The notes below the pieces were generated by a model. It was not told the origin of the DNA. It searched no databases and saw nothing but the letters and a program-made list of their open reading frames with translations. A program made the translations under genes and the position numbers. Shown here piece by piece: positions 33,010 to 44,415 of a stretch of DNA of 64,000 bases (position 1 is the stretch's first letter; each line of letters begins with the position of its first letter). The stretch comes from Actinernus sp. WN-2022 (taxonomy: Eukaryota > Cnidaria > Anthozoa > Actiniaria > Actinernidae), in NCBI GenBank assembly GCA_030867875.1, contig JAOWCC010001606.1:1-64000 (forward strand), read 5' to 3'.

Positions 33010-33170
33010 ACAGGAGCCCATAACCAGTAGCGTTCATATCTCTCATACAGGTGTCACAGCGTTTTTACAAGTTGGGCTATTTTTAGATACCTTTCCCTGC
33101 CAATTGGTGCTTATACGAGTTCATTATTGTCCCTGAGAATAAACGTGGCCTATTAGCCCTTTTTTAAGCT
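33010..33170 (+). mobile_element. Partial copy of the foldback family at 45628
   Basis: AGTAGCGTTCATATCTCTCA, ACAGGTGTCACAGCGTT and GGGCTATTTTTAGAT match 45628-45760 in order. The right half of the element is not seen here. Confidence 0.65.
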
Positions 33171-33289
33171 GTAAAAGAACTGGGACCGAGTGTGTAAATT
33201 GAAACAAATTTGGTGGAATTAATAACTATTTTCACTGTTTATTTGTTAATGAACCCCATCCATTATAAGGATGCTATTTAACACACAAC

Positions 33290-33385
33290 CAGCAGCAAGT
33301 CGTAACACCCAAAGAGGCAATCTCACGCATCATATTACGTGGGTGTGGGTTCAACTCCCACATGGGTGAACAACATATTGCTGGT
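33290..33385 (+). ncRNA. Possible tRNA-like SINE head
   Basis: GTGTGGGTTCAACTCCCACA forms a T-arm-like stem-loop with a B-box (GGTTCAACTCC), and a weak A-box-like stretch lies about 45 bp upstream. The tRNA fold is not complete by eye, so this is more likely a SINE relic than a working tRNA. Confidence 0.3.
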
Positions 33386-33905
33386 TGACACACACTGCTT
33401 GGGAACCAGCACAGCTCCTGCTTCCCTAAATCATTTGTCATAAAATTAAACCTAGTTACATTGATTTGAACCCATGAGTTAAAAAGATACCGGCTTGCCG
33501 TATTTTTTTTCTTAAAAGTAAAGTGCATTCATTTTGGACTCATGTTATACCTCTCAATAAGGATCAATTATTCTGTCCATTGTTTTCAGAGTCATAAATA
33601 ACCACAAGGCATTTACAGCCACATTAATATATATTGTAACCGCGATGGCCTCAATTTGCTGGAATGCAATCACGTGGTGGATCTATACGTACTGGACGCC
33701 AAAAAAAAAAAATTGGAATGGCATGTAAAATGCATTCCAAGACTTCAGTAGAGTCAGAAAGGGAAACCTGTTTGAAAATGCAATTTTCCACCTCCAATCG
33801 ATTGTAAATATTTCTAAAACAGAGTTTGCAAGCTTGTTTGCTTTTAGCCAATTAATGAAGGGCTGTGTGAAATCAGGGTGCACAGGCATGCATAAGTAAC
33901 AACTG

Positions 33906-33966
33906 ATCACGTTCTAAATTCTCCTTTGGAAAACGAAGAATTTGAAGGAGAATTGAGAATGTGATC
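33906..33966. mobile_element. Hairpin GATCACGTTCTAAATTCTCC, copy 2
   Basis: Same family as 24766-24829. Left arm GATCACGTTCTAAATTCTCC, right arm GGAGAATTGAGAATGTGATC. Confidence 0.85.
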
Positions 33967-33969
33967 AGG

Positions 33970-35160
33970 AGTGACACTAATACCAACAATAAGATTTCCA
34001 ATAATTTGAAAACCTAGGGATTTTGCATGGCCATCAGGTTCCACTGACCAAAACTGTACTACAGTAAGTCCAGACACTAGGACACGTACCTTTTCTTAAA
34101 CACAGTCAATTGTTTTCCTTACATATGTGCATACATTTACAATGACTAAGTTTGCAAGAAACCCTAACCACATATCCATGAGATATTCTCTCTCTCTGAC
34201 CCTTTCCAGGACATGACTTTGATATTGATCTATTGAATGATGTTGACTAGTTTACTTAAATGTTTATCAAGGGGATATTCAGGAAAACTGGTCACTATAG
34301 CCGTCATGAGCACAATTCTTCCTCGATACTAATCCGCTTTTAAGTAAAGCCAATAAAAGTATGATATATCTAACCGTGATTCTATTTCACTTGTGAACTC
34401 AATAAGATATTGTATTATCGTATTTTTTTTTACACTGTCCCACCTATGCTGCCCTCAGACCAAATTTGCTCTCCGCTGCAGGTCGGATCGTTTCAAACAG
34501 ATGGTTGAGTTTTTCAGACTCTCAAAAAATCGTACTTTTTCTATTTGGATCTTCCATGTTAACTAACGATGAAAATGTTCATATCTTTTACCACGTTCAG
34601 TACTATATAAGAGAGTCTAATCGTTTTCATCTGTCATAACTTAATCACTTTTTTTTAAATTTATTTTTATTTCTTTATCGTATAGTCTCGGTAGTTTGTA
34701 ACGTCCGTCTCTCAAATGTATAATACTGTATTATAAGTGTAATCGTGTGAGCCCCCTAGATGAGATAATAGAGCTCTTGGGGTGAACTCGTAATAAAAAA
34801 ATAGGTTTTAAAAAAAAAAAAAAATTGATTTCAGTGTGTCTATTACTTATGACGTCATGTTGGCTCATGTAATCATGCACCCAAGGTCAGGCAGCATAAC
34901 TGAAGAAAAAAATCAGCAAACATTAAAACTAGCTGGTGTGCTGGTCGAGGGCCGGGCTGGCTGCACTATGTCTGACACTGCTTCGATACACTTTCATACG
35001 AAGTTCAACACAAAAACTCCTCATGGCTAAATATTTTGTGAATGCCCTGGAAATGCAGCGGCAATGATGCTAAGTAGCTAATAGACGTGCTCATGTAGTT
35101 ATGCTACTTTGCATTTCAGTGTGCCTTGAGAGTAAGTCCGACGGTCAGATTGATCCGATC
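33970..35160. other. no gene recognised
   Basis: AT-rich with A and T runs (34426, 34806). Short frames have no domain or splice support. Confidence 0.3.
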
Positions 35161-35167
35161 CGATGAT

Positions 35168-35407
35168 TCGGGGGTAGAAGCGGAATATTTTCACTCTAAG
35201 AATTCCGTATTCCTCTGCTCTCCTGAGGTAAATATTCCCATTCCCTACTAAATTTTTTTGGGATATTCCTTATTCTTTTTAATTTTCGAAAGTGTCATGC
35301 ACTTTATTGAAATATTCCGTATTCAGTATATTTTTCAGGCAAATATTCAATATTCCTCAGTTTTCAACCACGATATTCAATATTCAATATTCAGCTTCTA
35401 CCCCCGA
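35168..35407. mobile_element. 240-bp MITE with AATATTC-rich interior
   Basis: TCGGGGGTAGAAGC and GCTTCTACCCCCGA are perfect TIRs. CGATGAT is duplicated at 35161-35167 and 35408-35414 (7 bp). The interior is a run of ATATTC / GAATATT variants, which may be binding-site-like repeats or simply low complexity. Confidence 0.88.
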
Positions 35408-36231
35408 CGATGATATACGTAACGTTTTGCAGTGCACCCTGGCAATGCAGTCTGAACTGTAGTTAAAACTGCCCACATCAATTGAGTGTAGTTATTACAA
35501 AAAGGTTTTTGGTCTCCGGCCGGATATATATACATATATAGTCAATTGTTGCCCACTCTTTCGTTTTCTGGATTTTGCGAGGCTGCAAACTTTCCTTAGC
35601 AACGGTAGATTTAAACGACGACAACTAAAGATGTTTGCCATGGGCCAATGCTGAGTAGTGACAGACTCCATTTGTTCTATTCTCTTTCACTACGTTCAGC
35701 CGAATAGAAAACATTTCCCATATAAAACACAAACACGACTGGAGGAAGCCGACCAGTAATCTTTAATGGGACTATATAGTCTATTATAATAGCTGCTATT
35801 AATAATACATAGACACCCAGCTGAGCAAACGCACAAGGATCTAAGCTTGATTAATTCTATACAGAGTTCACAAAGTTTAACTTCGTTAAATATTTATAAC
35901 AATAGTCCAGTACAATTATGGTACAATGCCAAGCTAGATTTTAGATGGTAAATTGCCGGATACGAAAAACCGGGATAAAAACCTCCCAGTTGAGGAAAAA
36001 CCCGATGCAAATTCACCTCTACCTCTGGAGTCAAAAGGTAAAAATATCCTATTCATATACTTTTAAAGAACAACATTACAAATAGGAAAAAAGAAACCCC
36101 GAGCAAAAAACTGAGAGAAACTGGTTGGCGTCAAGTGGTGAGACCAATTAAGGAGTGGTTTATATGTCCTAGAGGTGACAATAGCCAACATACCAGCGAA
36201 AATTGTTTACGTCACCCATGGGAAATACATT

Positions 36232-36303
36232 TTCTCACTGCGCGTATATTTTCGTCGAGCATGCGCAATAAGAAACAAATGGGGTCTGGGTACGAGATTG
36301 GCA
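36232..36303. mobile_element. Partial copy of TTCGTCGAGCATGCGCA element
   Basis: CACTGCGCGTATATTTTCGT then CGAGCATGCGCAATAAGAAA then GGGTCTGGGTACGAGATTG matches the foldback at 49461-49552, lacking most of the left terminus. Confidence 0.7.
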
Positions 36304-36636
36304 ACTGAGTCAACATACATTTTGCTCTATTTTAGATAATAATCCGGACAAACTGTTGCTTAAAGCCTCTATGATTATTGAATTGAATTGTCCGCCATAC
36401 ACGGGAGCGCGAGAAGCGAAAATCGAATCGAAATTACGTGGCTCAGCCGTCCGTCCTCTCCGACGACACCATCTTGTTCCCGCGAAACGTTTTCTATGGT
36501 CATGCGCAGTAGCAAATTACTCAGAAAACCGGGTAGTTTTTGGCAGGAAAATTGGGACCACAGACGAAATGATAAACAACCGGATCTCCTAGCGTGTAGG
36601 GATCTGATCAGCAATATGTATTGATTCAAGTTTTTC

Positions 36637-36736
36637 TTCCAATATTTCGATCGGCACGGCCCGATCTTCTTCGGGAAAAGAGGCTTACGATATCTTCCCC
36701 CGAAGAAGATCGGCCGTGCCGATCGAAATATTGGAA
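36637..36736. mobile_element. 100-bp hairpin element
   Basis: TTCCAATATTTCGATCGGCA with following CGGCCCGATCTTCTTCGGG pairs with CCCGAAGAAGATCGGCCGTG and CCGATCGAAATATTGGAA. The arms are about 42 bp with one extra C on the left; loop near 36678-36695. Confidence 0.88.
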
Positions 36737-37580
36737 TAAAAACTCTCTACCTTTGAATCAGCCTTAGATTATTGTCTAATTTTTGGCGCATGCCCAGACA
36801 AAGGTTCCTGGACTCTCCTTTCCGAAGCCCACCACAGGCAGCCCAACCAAGAAGCCGGAAGGAGAGGCCAGCGTCCGGACTATTCAGAGTCGGACTTAAA
36901 CTCGGTCTGTGAAGCAAGGTTTTTCGGATTGGTCAGTGATATTATAAAGTTTGTGCTCCCTACGATCCTACCAACCCATACATCACAAAATTAGCCCAGA
37001 GACCGTCCTAGCAGGAAAGAAAATTACCTTTGTAATATCCGGTATCACGTTTCAGGCACACAAACCATGAGTACATGACATATCTATATATTTACCTGTG
37101 ACTTCTCGCAGCTCGCGACAGTGCTCAAATGCAAAGACCACACAATTTAATTCAAAATGCGTACTGACCATTGTGTGATTAACTGTAGCTGTGCATAAAA
37201 AGTGCAGTCTGTCCATTGGGATCAGTATACAAACCATCCTTATGCGGCTGACATGTACTTTACCGTCGACTTCCTTTTACCTCCAAATGGTGTTCATTTC
37301 GTGGTCACCGCCGGTCGGCAACATTTCACTTCCAATTTGAAACAACTAGTTTTAGCTTTATTTATTATAAAAACAAAATTGGTTTTAATTATTTGGGTCA
37401 AGAACACTTTCTCCGTTGGAATAATTCGGTTAGAGAGAAATCAATGTAGACATATAAAGAGAGGTTCACGGCGGCCATAAATAATAGACAAGCTTTAATC
37501 AATCGCTCACTTTGAACGTACCAAAAATGGATAAACTAGCACATTTTAGCAAACCAATCAGTGTTCTCGATGCTTAATAC

Positions 37581-38071
37581 TGACAAAACTCTCGTGAGGC
37601 CAATACTGGAGTATGCCGTACCAGTTTGGTGTCCCTACTTAGTCAAACACATTACTGCCCTAGAGAAAGTGCAAAGGAGAGCCTTCAGACTCGCCCTTAG
37701 ACAGAAAAAAAGGAGAAACGAGCTATGAGGAACGATGCAACATATTGAGTTGGCCAACCCTTGAAAAGCGTAGACTATCTCTCTATTTGATTGAATGCTA
37801 TAAGACAGTCTTTCATATCAACAAACTAGATTTTAATGATCATGACGTTTTTGAACTGGCACCAAAGCGCACTAGAGCAAACCACAAACTATATCGGCTG
37901 AATGTTAAATCTGCAAAATGTAACTGTTACAAATACTCAGTTTTCGTTAGAACTATCAGCGAGTGGAATAACTTACCTGGCACAATAGTTGAAGCAGGAA
38001 ATTATAAACGTTTTAGGGCAAGACTTAATTCAGCCTTTGTTAGCACTTATTTGTTTAACTATAGTCTATAG
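37581..38071 (+). pseudogene. LINE C-terminal fragment (CR1/L2-like)
   Basis: VRPILEYAVPVWCPYLVKHI then TALEKVQRRAFRLALRQKK is the motif that follows the reverse transcriptase in CR1/L2/Jockey-type LINEs. After a one-base shift in the A run near 37705-37712 the frame resumes as GETSYEERCNILSWPTLEKR and runs to ISEWNNLPGTIVEAGNYKRF and a stop at 38071. A 5'-truncated, dead copy. Confidence 0.85.
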
Positions 38072-38630
38072 GGACTTTTCTCCCTCTTAACCAACTAACT
38101 CGGGTTTACGGTTACTTCGTCAACAAAATGATGGGAATTCGAAAATATGAAATTTACTGGTGTTAAAAGTAATTGGAAACATTGAGAAACCTAGTAATTG
38201 GTACATGACGTAATTGTGACGTCATTAAGATGGCTAAAGTGGCTCTTTCTTCTTCTCGATGCAGAGATGACGTCACGCAATGACAACAACAGTCACCACA
38301 CTCGACTGCGTCTCGTGGCGTACTTCTCTGTTCTCCTCGTCATTTGTTAAGAGGACAGAGACATCTATTTAGCACATAGCCGAGTGATTTTCCAGTTTTC
38401 CTTGTATTTTTCCAGCGTCCCATGTCTCGCAAGTGTTTATACCAGAGAATCTAGATGTAGTACATCCGTTTGATTACCTTTATCAGATAACGACATAAGG
38501 CTTCTTGATCTATAAACGTGGTTTTAAGCCAATCAGAGCTAGCCCGTGTTATAGTTAGGTTTGTACGTATATCTGTGAATACTGCACGATATATACCCTA
38601 TGCATAAGTCCTGGTAACTAGCATGTCAAC

Positions 38631-38877
38631 GAGGCCGGTAGGTCCTCTGGAATGTTGAAATTGAAGCGCCCGGGTAGATTGTGAAATGCACTGAACGAAT
38701 GTTCAGTGAAGCAATGCTGTTAATTTGCTATGCGCCAGGCTGGTTGTACTATAAAGTAAAATAAAGGATAAATGAGGACAGATTAGCAACATTTTTCAAC
38801 TAAACAATCATGTTCAACACGTTTCACACCTCCTGCTAGTATTTCAACTTCAACATTCCAGAGGACCTACAGGCCTC
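38631..38877. mobile_element. 247-bp MITE
   Basis: GAGGCCGGTAGGTCCTCTGG then AATGTTGAAATTGAAG pairs with CTTCAACATTCCAGAGGACC then TACAGGCCTC at the right end. A few mismatches. No coding. Confidence 0.8.
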
Positions 38878-39219
38878 TTTTTCGTGTTGTGACCGCGCGA
38901 GTTATGCATAGTGTGTATGGAATAGTGTAAGTTATGTATGCGCCATTCTTTTGTTGATTGCGCGAAATCATTGTTGTCAACATTGCTCGTTTAAACATAG
39001 AGTATGGATGTTCACGGACTTTTTCTCGTTTTCTTCGGTTCGGTTCTCCACAATGGGCTTTTATCGCACGGCGGCCATGTTGAGTCCCATGCAGGAGAAT
39101 AAAAACCTTTGTTTTCGTCCGGTAAACTCGTTCTGAAACCAACCAGTGCGAGGCTACCGGGGCCAAAACTATTGTTTTATCCAAGATGGCCGAACTGCGA
39201 TAACAGCCCATATGAACAG

Positions 39220-39500
39220 CTGGTTTACAGTGCGATTACTGTAACCGGAGCCACTTTGACAACGAGAACTAAACACACTGCAAAAAGCAAACTAAAGCAT
39301 TCCAAAGTATAAATGCGATAGACTGACTCAAGGACTAGTCCACCAAATTCTTCTTTTACCGCATCGAAGCTCGAGCAAGTCGAAATGCTATTGTCTTGTA
39401 CTCGACACTGATTGGCTCATATAACCGTCAGTTGGAATGCTTTGTTTTCGTTCTGCAATGTGATTGGTTCTGGTTACAGTAGTCGCACAGTAAAACTGGT
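39220..39500. mobile_element. ~280-bp foldback element
   Basis: CTGGTTTACAGTGCGATTAC at the left and GTAGTCGCACAGTAAAACTGG at the right are inverted, with further inner pairing (AAAGCATTCCAA / TTGGAATGCTTT). No target duplication recognised. Confidence 0.7.
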
Positions 39501-39798
39501 CTTTTTTTTTATCAACGGCGAAATATAACTGTTGATCAGCTGAATATACACACGAAAATAAACACGATAATAAACGACACAACAAAGCCTGCTAGTTCCA
39601 TTTATTGTACAATGTGTTGGTTTTCATAACAGATCAGAGCTTATAATAATAAGACTTTATTTATAGATGGTAACACTCAACAGTATAAATACTGATAAAC
39701 TTGTGGACCTCGAAAAACACTTAATAAAACGTATGTTACAGCAATAAAAATATCAATAGATTAAAAAGTTTATTAAAATATAGAAAAAATAGATAATA

Positions 39799-39820
39799 TA
39801 TATATATATATATATATATG
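39799..39820 (+). repeat. (TA)n microsatellite
   Basis: About eleven TA dinucleotides in a row. Confidence 0.9.
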
Positions 39821-39954
39821 TGGTCATCCACGGAACCTGAAAAAAAAACAGCGTCAGTCACGCAACGAACGATTTTAAAACCTTGCATTTCTTATTTAAT
39901 TAATAGTATTTTCAAGAGAGCATAGCGATGATAATGTCTAATAAATATATATTT

Positions 39955-40082
39955 AGTCACCTGAAGCAGCTGAAGCAAAAGTGCGCGAGCGCTTGACAAC
40001 AATCTCATGGCGCGAAAATATTTAGCCGCCATGATATTGTTGTGTGGCGTTCGCGCACTTCTCAGTTGCTTCTGGTTACTAA
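39955..40082. mobile_element. Foldback MITE
   Basis: TTTAGTCACCTGAAGCAGCT..GTGCGCGAGCG..ACAACAATCTCATGGC pairs with GCCATGATATTGTTGT..GTTCGCGCACTTCTC..GCTTCTGGTTACTAAA. Arms about 55 bp. Confidence 0.8.
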
Positions 40083-40404
40083 ACATAGATCTTATTATCG
40101 TCGCACCAGCGCGTGTATTGGAGATTCACTCTCTTACTTATGCTCTCTTGATATTTTATGACTGTTGATGGCCATTTGTATTCACCATTCACCAACACGT
40201 TTTTAAGACTCGCCATAGTATGCTACGTTCTTGTGCAAAGTTCCAGGTGGAATCTTCGCATTTATAACCCATCAAATATTTTTCTCTCTTGCATGATTGG
40301 AGGAATGCGTCACATGACCCGATATTTTCTCTTCGCCAGACGAAAAACATCGGCGAATACACTCCCTGTGAGCGTAGGCACGCGTCAAAGAAACTATTTG
40401 AAGG

Positions 40405-40610
40405 ATGCTAACAACAATAACCTACATTGTGGCGTCGAAATATGTCCTCATGTTTGTCCTTGGACATTACCTGATCCTCGAAGCTCACATGCAGTTTCCC
40501 TTGAGCTTCAATTCGCTGTAGGGAACTGTTCTCTTCTCGGAGCAGATAATATGCGCGGAGGAAATATCAGGCCACAATGTAGGTTATTGTCGGTTGTTAT
40601 CATCCTCCAA
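40405..40610. mobile_element. ~205-bp inverted-repeat element
   Basis: GGATGCTAACAACAATAACC then TACATTGTGG is matched by CCACAATGTAGGTTATTGTC then GGTTGTTATCATCC. A long open frame across it (40158-40655) has no domain and is probably fortuitous. Confidence 0.7.
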
Positions 40611-41773
40611 ATATTTTATTTGACGGACGCTTACGCTCATAGGGGGCGTATTTAACAATTATCCTGCAAGATCGCGCCAAATATCGCCACATCCTTAGCC
40701 GTCGCAAGATGTCTGTCATGAGTAGGTGACAGATATTGAGGGTGAAATGAGCATATTTGGGCAATGTTATGATGTGTTGAATATTAATCGCTGATATTCG
40801 TCGTCTGGGAGAGAAAATATCGGATCACGTGACGCATCTAAAAGCTATTTTTGCATTCCAAAATACTCAAGTACGCGACGTATTCGGGAGCTACACCCCT
40901 TGGACCCCCTATGGGGCGCTGCCTCTCCAACCCAGCCCCCCAATTAAACTCCGCCTTCATAAACATTACACTATAACTTACTGTGATGTGATACTGCATA
41001 GATGGAAGTCTTCTAGCGACCAAACCAGACCGACACCGTTCCTTCCGTTGTCCATTCGCATTCTAGAGGGATCTGATAGTCAGAGGAAACGTTAGTTACA
41101 TGATTTATACGGAAGCATTCTCATTACACGACTCAACTAATTTGGAAAAGGGTCTCTTTTCACATATCAAAGGGAGGATTGTTTGAAGAAAAAGACATTT
41201 AACAAACTCGGAAACTTTACAGCCCTGTTTACCACGGTTTTCATTGCTACGTGATGGCGCGAGACCAAAGTAGCGGCGTGTACTTTACATTTGCACTGGG
41301 CTTCCGCCGTCAATTACACAACGTGGGAGGGGCTAGCCCAAAACGTCTACACCACGTAAGAAAGTAAATAACTCTGTGTTTCGTTCGGCCTGAACGCAAC
41401 TCTGTACTTGTATGTATTTCCCCAGCTCATTAAACCACAGTTCAGGTATGGGTAAATCATATTATAATAGATTTAAACCTACGTAATACTTAACTTACTA
41501 TATTTATTATTCCGATAGTTTTGGGAATTTTAATATTTACATGTTTTATTTGAGTATACCAGTTTAGATGATCGTCAATATATAATGCCAAGATACTTAA
41601 GATGGCTTTTTCGTTCAATTTTGAGTGTGGTCATGTTTATATTTACAAAAGTTCTTGGTGAGGTAATGATCATGAGGTAATGATCATGTACTTGACCATT
41701 TTTAATTTAAATGATAATTTATTAATAGCACGATGATTAAGTACACGTTGCATTTCACTAGTTATGACTGATT

Positions 41774-42100
41774 CTAGATCACTTTGATTAATATATTTCT
41801 ATCGTCAGCAAAAAATATAAATAAAAGTTTATTTGAACAGTTCGGCACATCATTTATATCTAATTGGAAGAGTAAAGGCCCGAATATAGAGCCCGAGACA
41901 CACCACAAGAGATGTCGAGCATGGGAGAGTCTGTATTGCCAATTCTGACTATTGTTTCCTATTTGTAAAATAATTAGAGAACCAGTCATAACCTATATAG
42001 GCAGGTCCGGTTATCCCATATTTATATAATTTAGCTAGCAGAATATTATGATTAGCGGTATCAAAAGCTTTGGAGAATTTGATTACGCGCCATCGTGGAA
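41774..42100 (-). pseudogene. LINE reverse transcriptase fragment
   Basis: From about 42095 downward: IKFSKAFDTANHNILLAKLY then KYGITGPAYIGYDWFSNYFT, corresponding to the palm region with FSKAFDT. After a stop and frame change comes GSIFGPLLFQLDINDVPN and FIFFADD, the motif B and catalytic FADD box. Non-functional. It lies within or beyond the Tudor gene's 3' part. Confidence 0.85.
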
Positions 42101-42467
42101 CAATGATAACGGTGGTATGAGTCTGGAGAATTAACGAACTGAAGTTAGTTTTGATATGTCTGTCCTAATATTGACGATGATCAGTTTTCATCATAACATG
42201 GTCAAAATAACTGTGCATCCACGAGGCGTCTTTCATTTTATTTTACAACGACAGACGATATCGATTTCCGCGTGCGCACCACGCGTCAGCATAATTGTCT
42301 GTCTTCATAATTATTGATGATAAAAAATAACTAATCAGAGACAGAGAAAATGGGCGGTTGTAAAAATAAAATTTCATGTCCCCCTCTTTACTAATAAAAC
42401 AGCTATTGTTCACACTTTTTCATGTTTGGTCAAAAGTCGTTTGCAACTTTGAGTTAATTAAACTTAC

Positions 42468-42563
42468 TCTCTTTCCCTCTTTCTTAGCTTTAGTGTGTTC
42501 TACAGTAACCTCCACCTCTTTTCCAGTGTTCACAGTGACTGTTCCGCTAGTGATCTGAATTGT
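42468..42563 (-). CDS. Tudor gene exon g
   Basis: Acceptor TTCTTTTCAG, donor GTAAGT. 32 codons, phase 0: TIQITSGTVTVNTGKEVEVT then VEHTKAKKEGKR. The strand-rich V-x-V pattern may open the next domain. No following exon was confirmed. Confidence 0.65.
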
Positions 42564-44376
42564 CTGAAAAGAATAATCAAATAAACAAGTTAACCTTAAG
42601 TGAAGGGCTGTGTGCCACAAGGGACCAAGTGCCCTTTTCAGGACGTTTTTTAAGCTACTGTGTATACTCACTTTAGGCATTTTTAATCGAAATTTCGAAG
42701 AAAAAGCGTCCTTAAAAAGGCACTTAATAGGAGGTCCCTTGTGGCAGACAGCCCGACATTCGACCGTTAAGTCTGAAATTATGTTCGTGTGGCCTGCCCT
42801 ATAGAACATGTATGGCATTATGATAACTACGGCAGTCGGATTCTGCTGTGTTCTGATAACAGAATTATCGGCACCGGATTTCACTTTCTAAACATTCTCG
42901 TGAGATATAGAATAGATATCTGCGATGTTTATAAATTGCTGTTTTGCATTCTCTTTCTTCTCCTACCGAGATAACGCGAGACACAATGAAGAAATGGTCA
43001 TGGGCCAAGCTACAACTGGCGCCAAATGTCAGTCTTGAAACACTTTGCTTCCATAGCGCCCCCATTCCCCCTGTAGTTACAAGACACTTGGTTTGGTAAA
43101 GCGAGTTTGCAGGGACATTAGCGATACAAAACACATGCACGTAAACTCCTATATTGTACCTTAGTATTTATCACGCCTCGAATATGGTTACTGTTTATGG
43201 TCTCCCTCCACTGCCGCCAAGCACCGGTCACTCATATATAGAAAACGTCCAACGACGTGCTACTAAATTAAATCTATCCGAACTATCCGCCACGTAAATT
43301 TGACCCTAATAATCTTTGTGTAACTACTTACCACAGGCAAAACTACTTCAGGTTCTCGTACTTTCCAAGACTGAGCTGTAAACCAGTGGAACAACCTACC
43401 TCAGCCCTGTGAGATCTGTACAACACTTCCGTCATTTAAATCTGAGCTACATAACTACTTCATGACTGAACGACCTTTCCTCTTACCAGCCTCTATAATT
43501 GCATAATTTGCATATTGTAATCCCTCGCCATTTCCCGTTGCCATTATTGTAATGAATATGATGTCTTATCTTATTAGTTTTTAGGCATATAAGGGCTGGA
43601 TATCAATTGAGGCGAGAGCTCTGCTTCCTTCCCTTCTCACAAATTGTCCTTTATTATGTCACTGAATTGTACTTATTTATACAGCTTTTTTTTCGATTCT
43701 GTTTTTAGAGTTATAGTGTAAACTTTTGTGTACCAATAAACCGGTAATTATGTAGGTACAATGTAGGGTACACAGTTTGGTGTGTAAGAACTGTTCTCTC
43801 TTTCTGTGGAAATGTATCCCCCAGTAATCTGCTGATGACGCCATCCAGTGTCATCGGTGGTGTGGCTCTAAAATTCAAATCTCAGTGGACCCTTCTAGCT
43901 ATAAACATGACAGCATTATTATAGGCTTGACATTGTTTCATGTTGTGCAGTACGACCATTAGAGCAGATTTCGTATGAGTGGGATAAACTACGGCATGTC
44001 CGCAGCCTTACGGTAATTAACCTACTATATTGCTGGTTTTCACTCAATCCCCAGAGATTCAAATGACAAAGGGCATGGCGGCCATGTTGGTGCCCCAACA
44101 AAAGAAGCTAACGAGGAATCTATTGTTTAAGGGCACCAACATGGCGGCTATGACGTCAAGTGAAAGCCAGCAATAACCATACTTCTGTAATTCGATTGGA
44201 TCAGAAAGACAAAAACAATAGGGAAAGTAAGTGAGTAAGTAAGTGACTTTAATATTTAAGTGTCAACGTATTTAGCTTTGCAGCCAATTGGGACACTAGT
44301 CCCGCGAGGATTTTACGTCTTTATCCGAGAAGACGTGAAGGTCTAACCGTTTACTGTATTATGTAAAGGCAACACC

Positions 44377-44415
<39 letters not shown>

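Noticed and set aside
33290..33385. A functional tRNA gene
   Set aside because: A T-arm-like stem and B-box are visible, but acceptor and anticodon stems do not pair convincingly. Kept only as a SINE-like relic.
37074..37170. Possible further minus-strand Tudor-gene exon (HFELNCVVFAFEHCRELREV) with donor GTAAAT
   Set aside because: The acceptor is plausible but the phase does not fit the preceding confirmed exon (42468-42563), and no Tudor motif is present.
40158..40655. 165-codon + strand frame
   Set aside because: It crosses an inverted-repeat element (40405-40610), has no domain, and has no splice or neighbour support.
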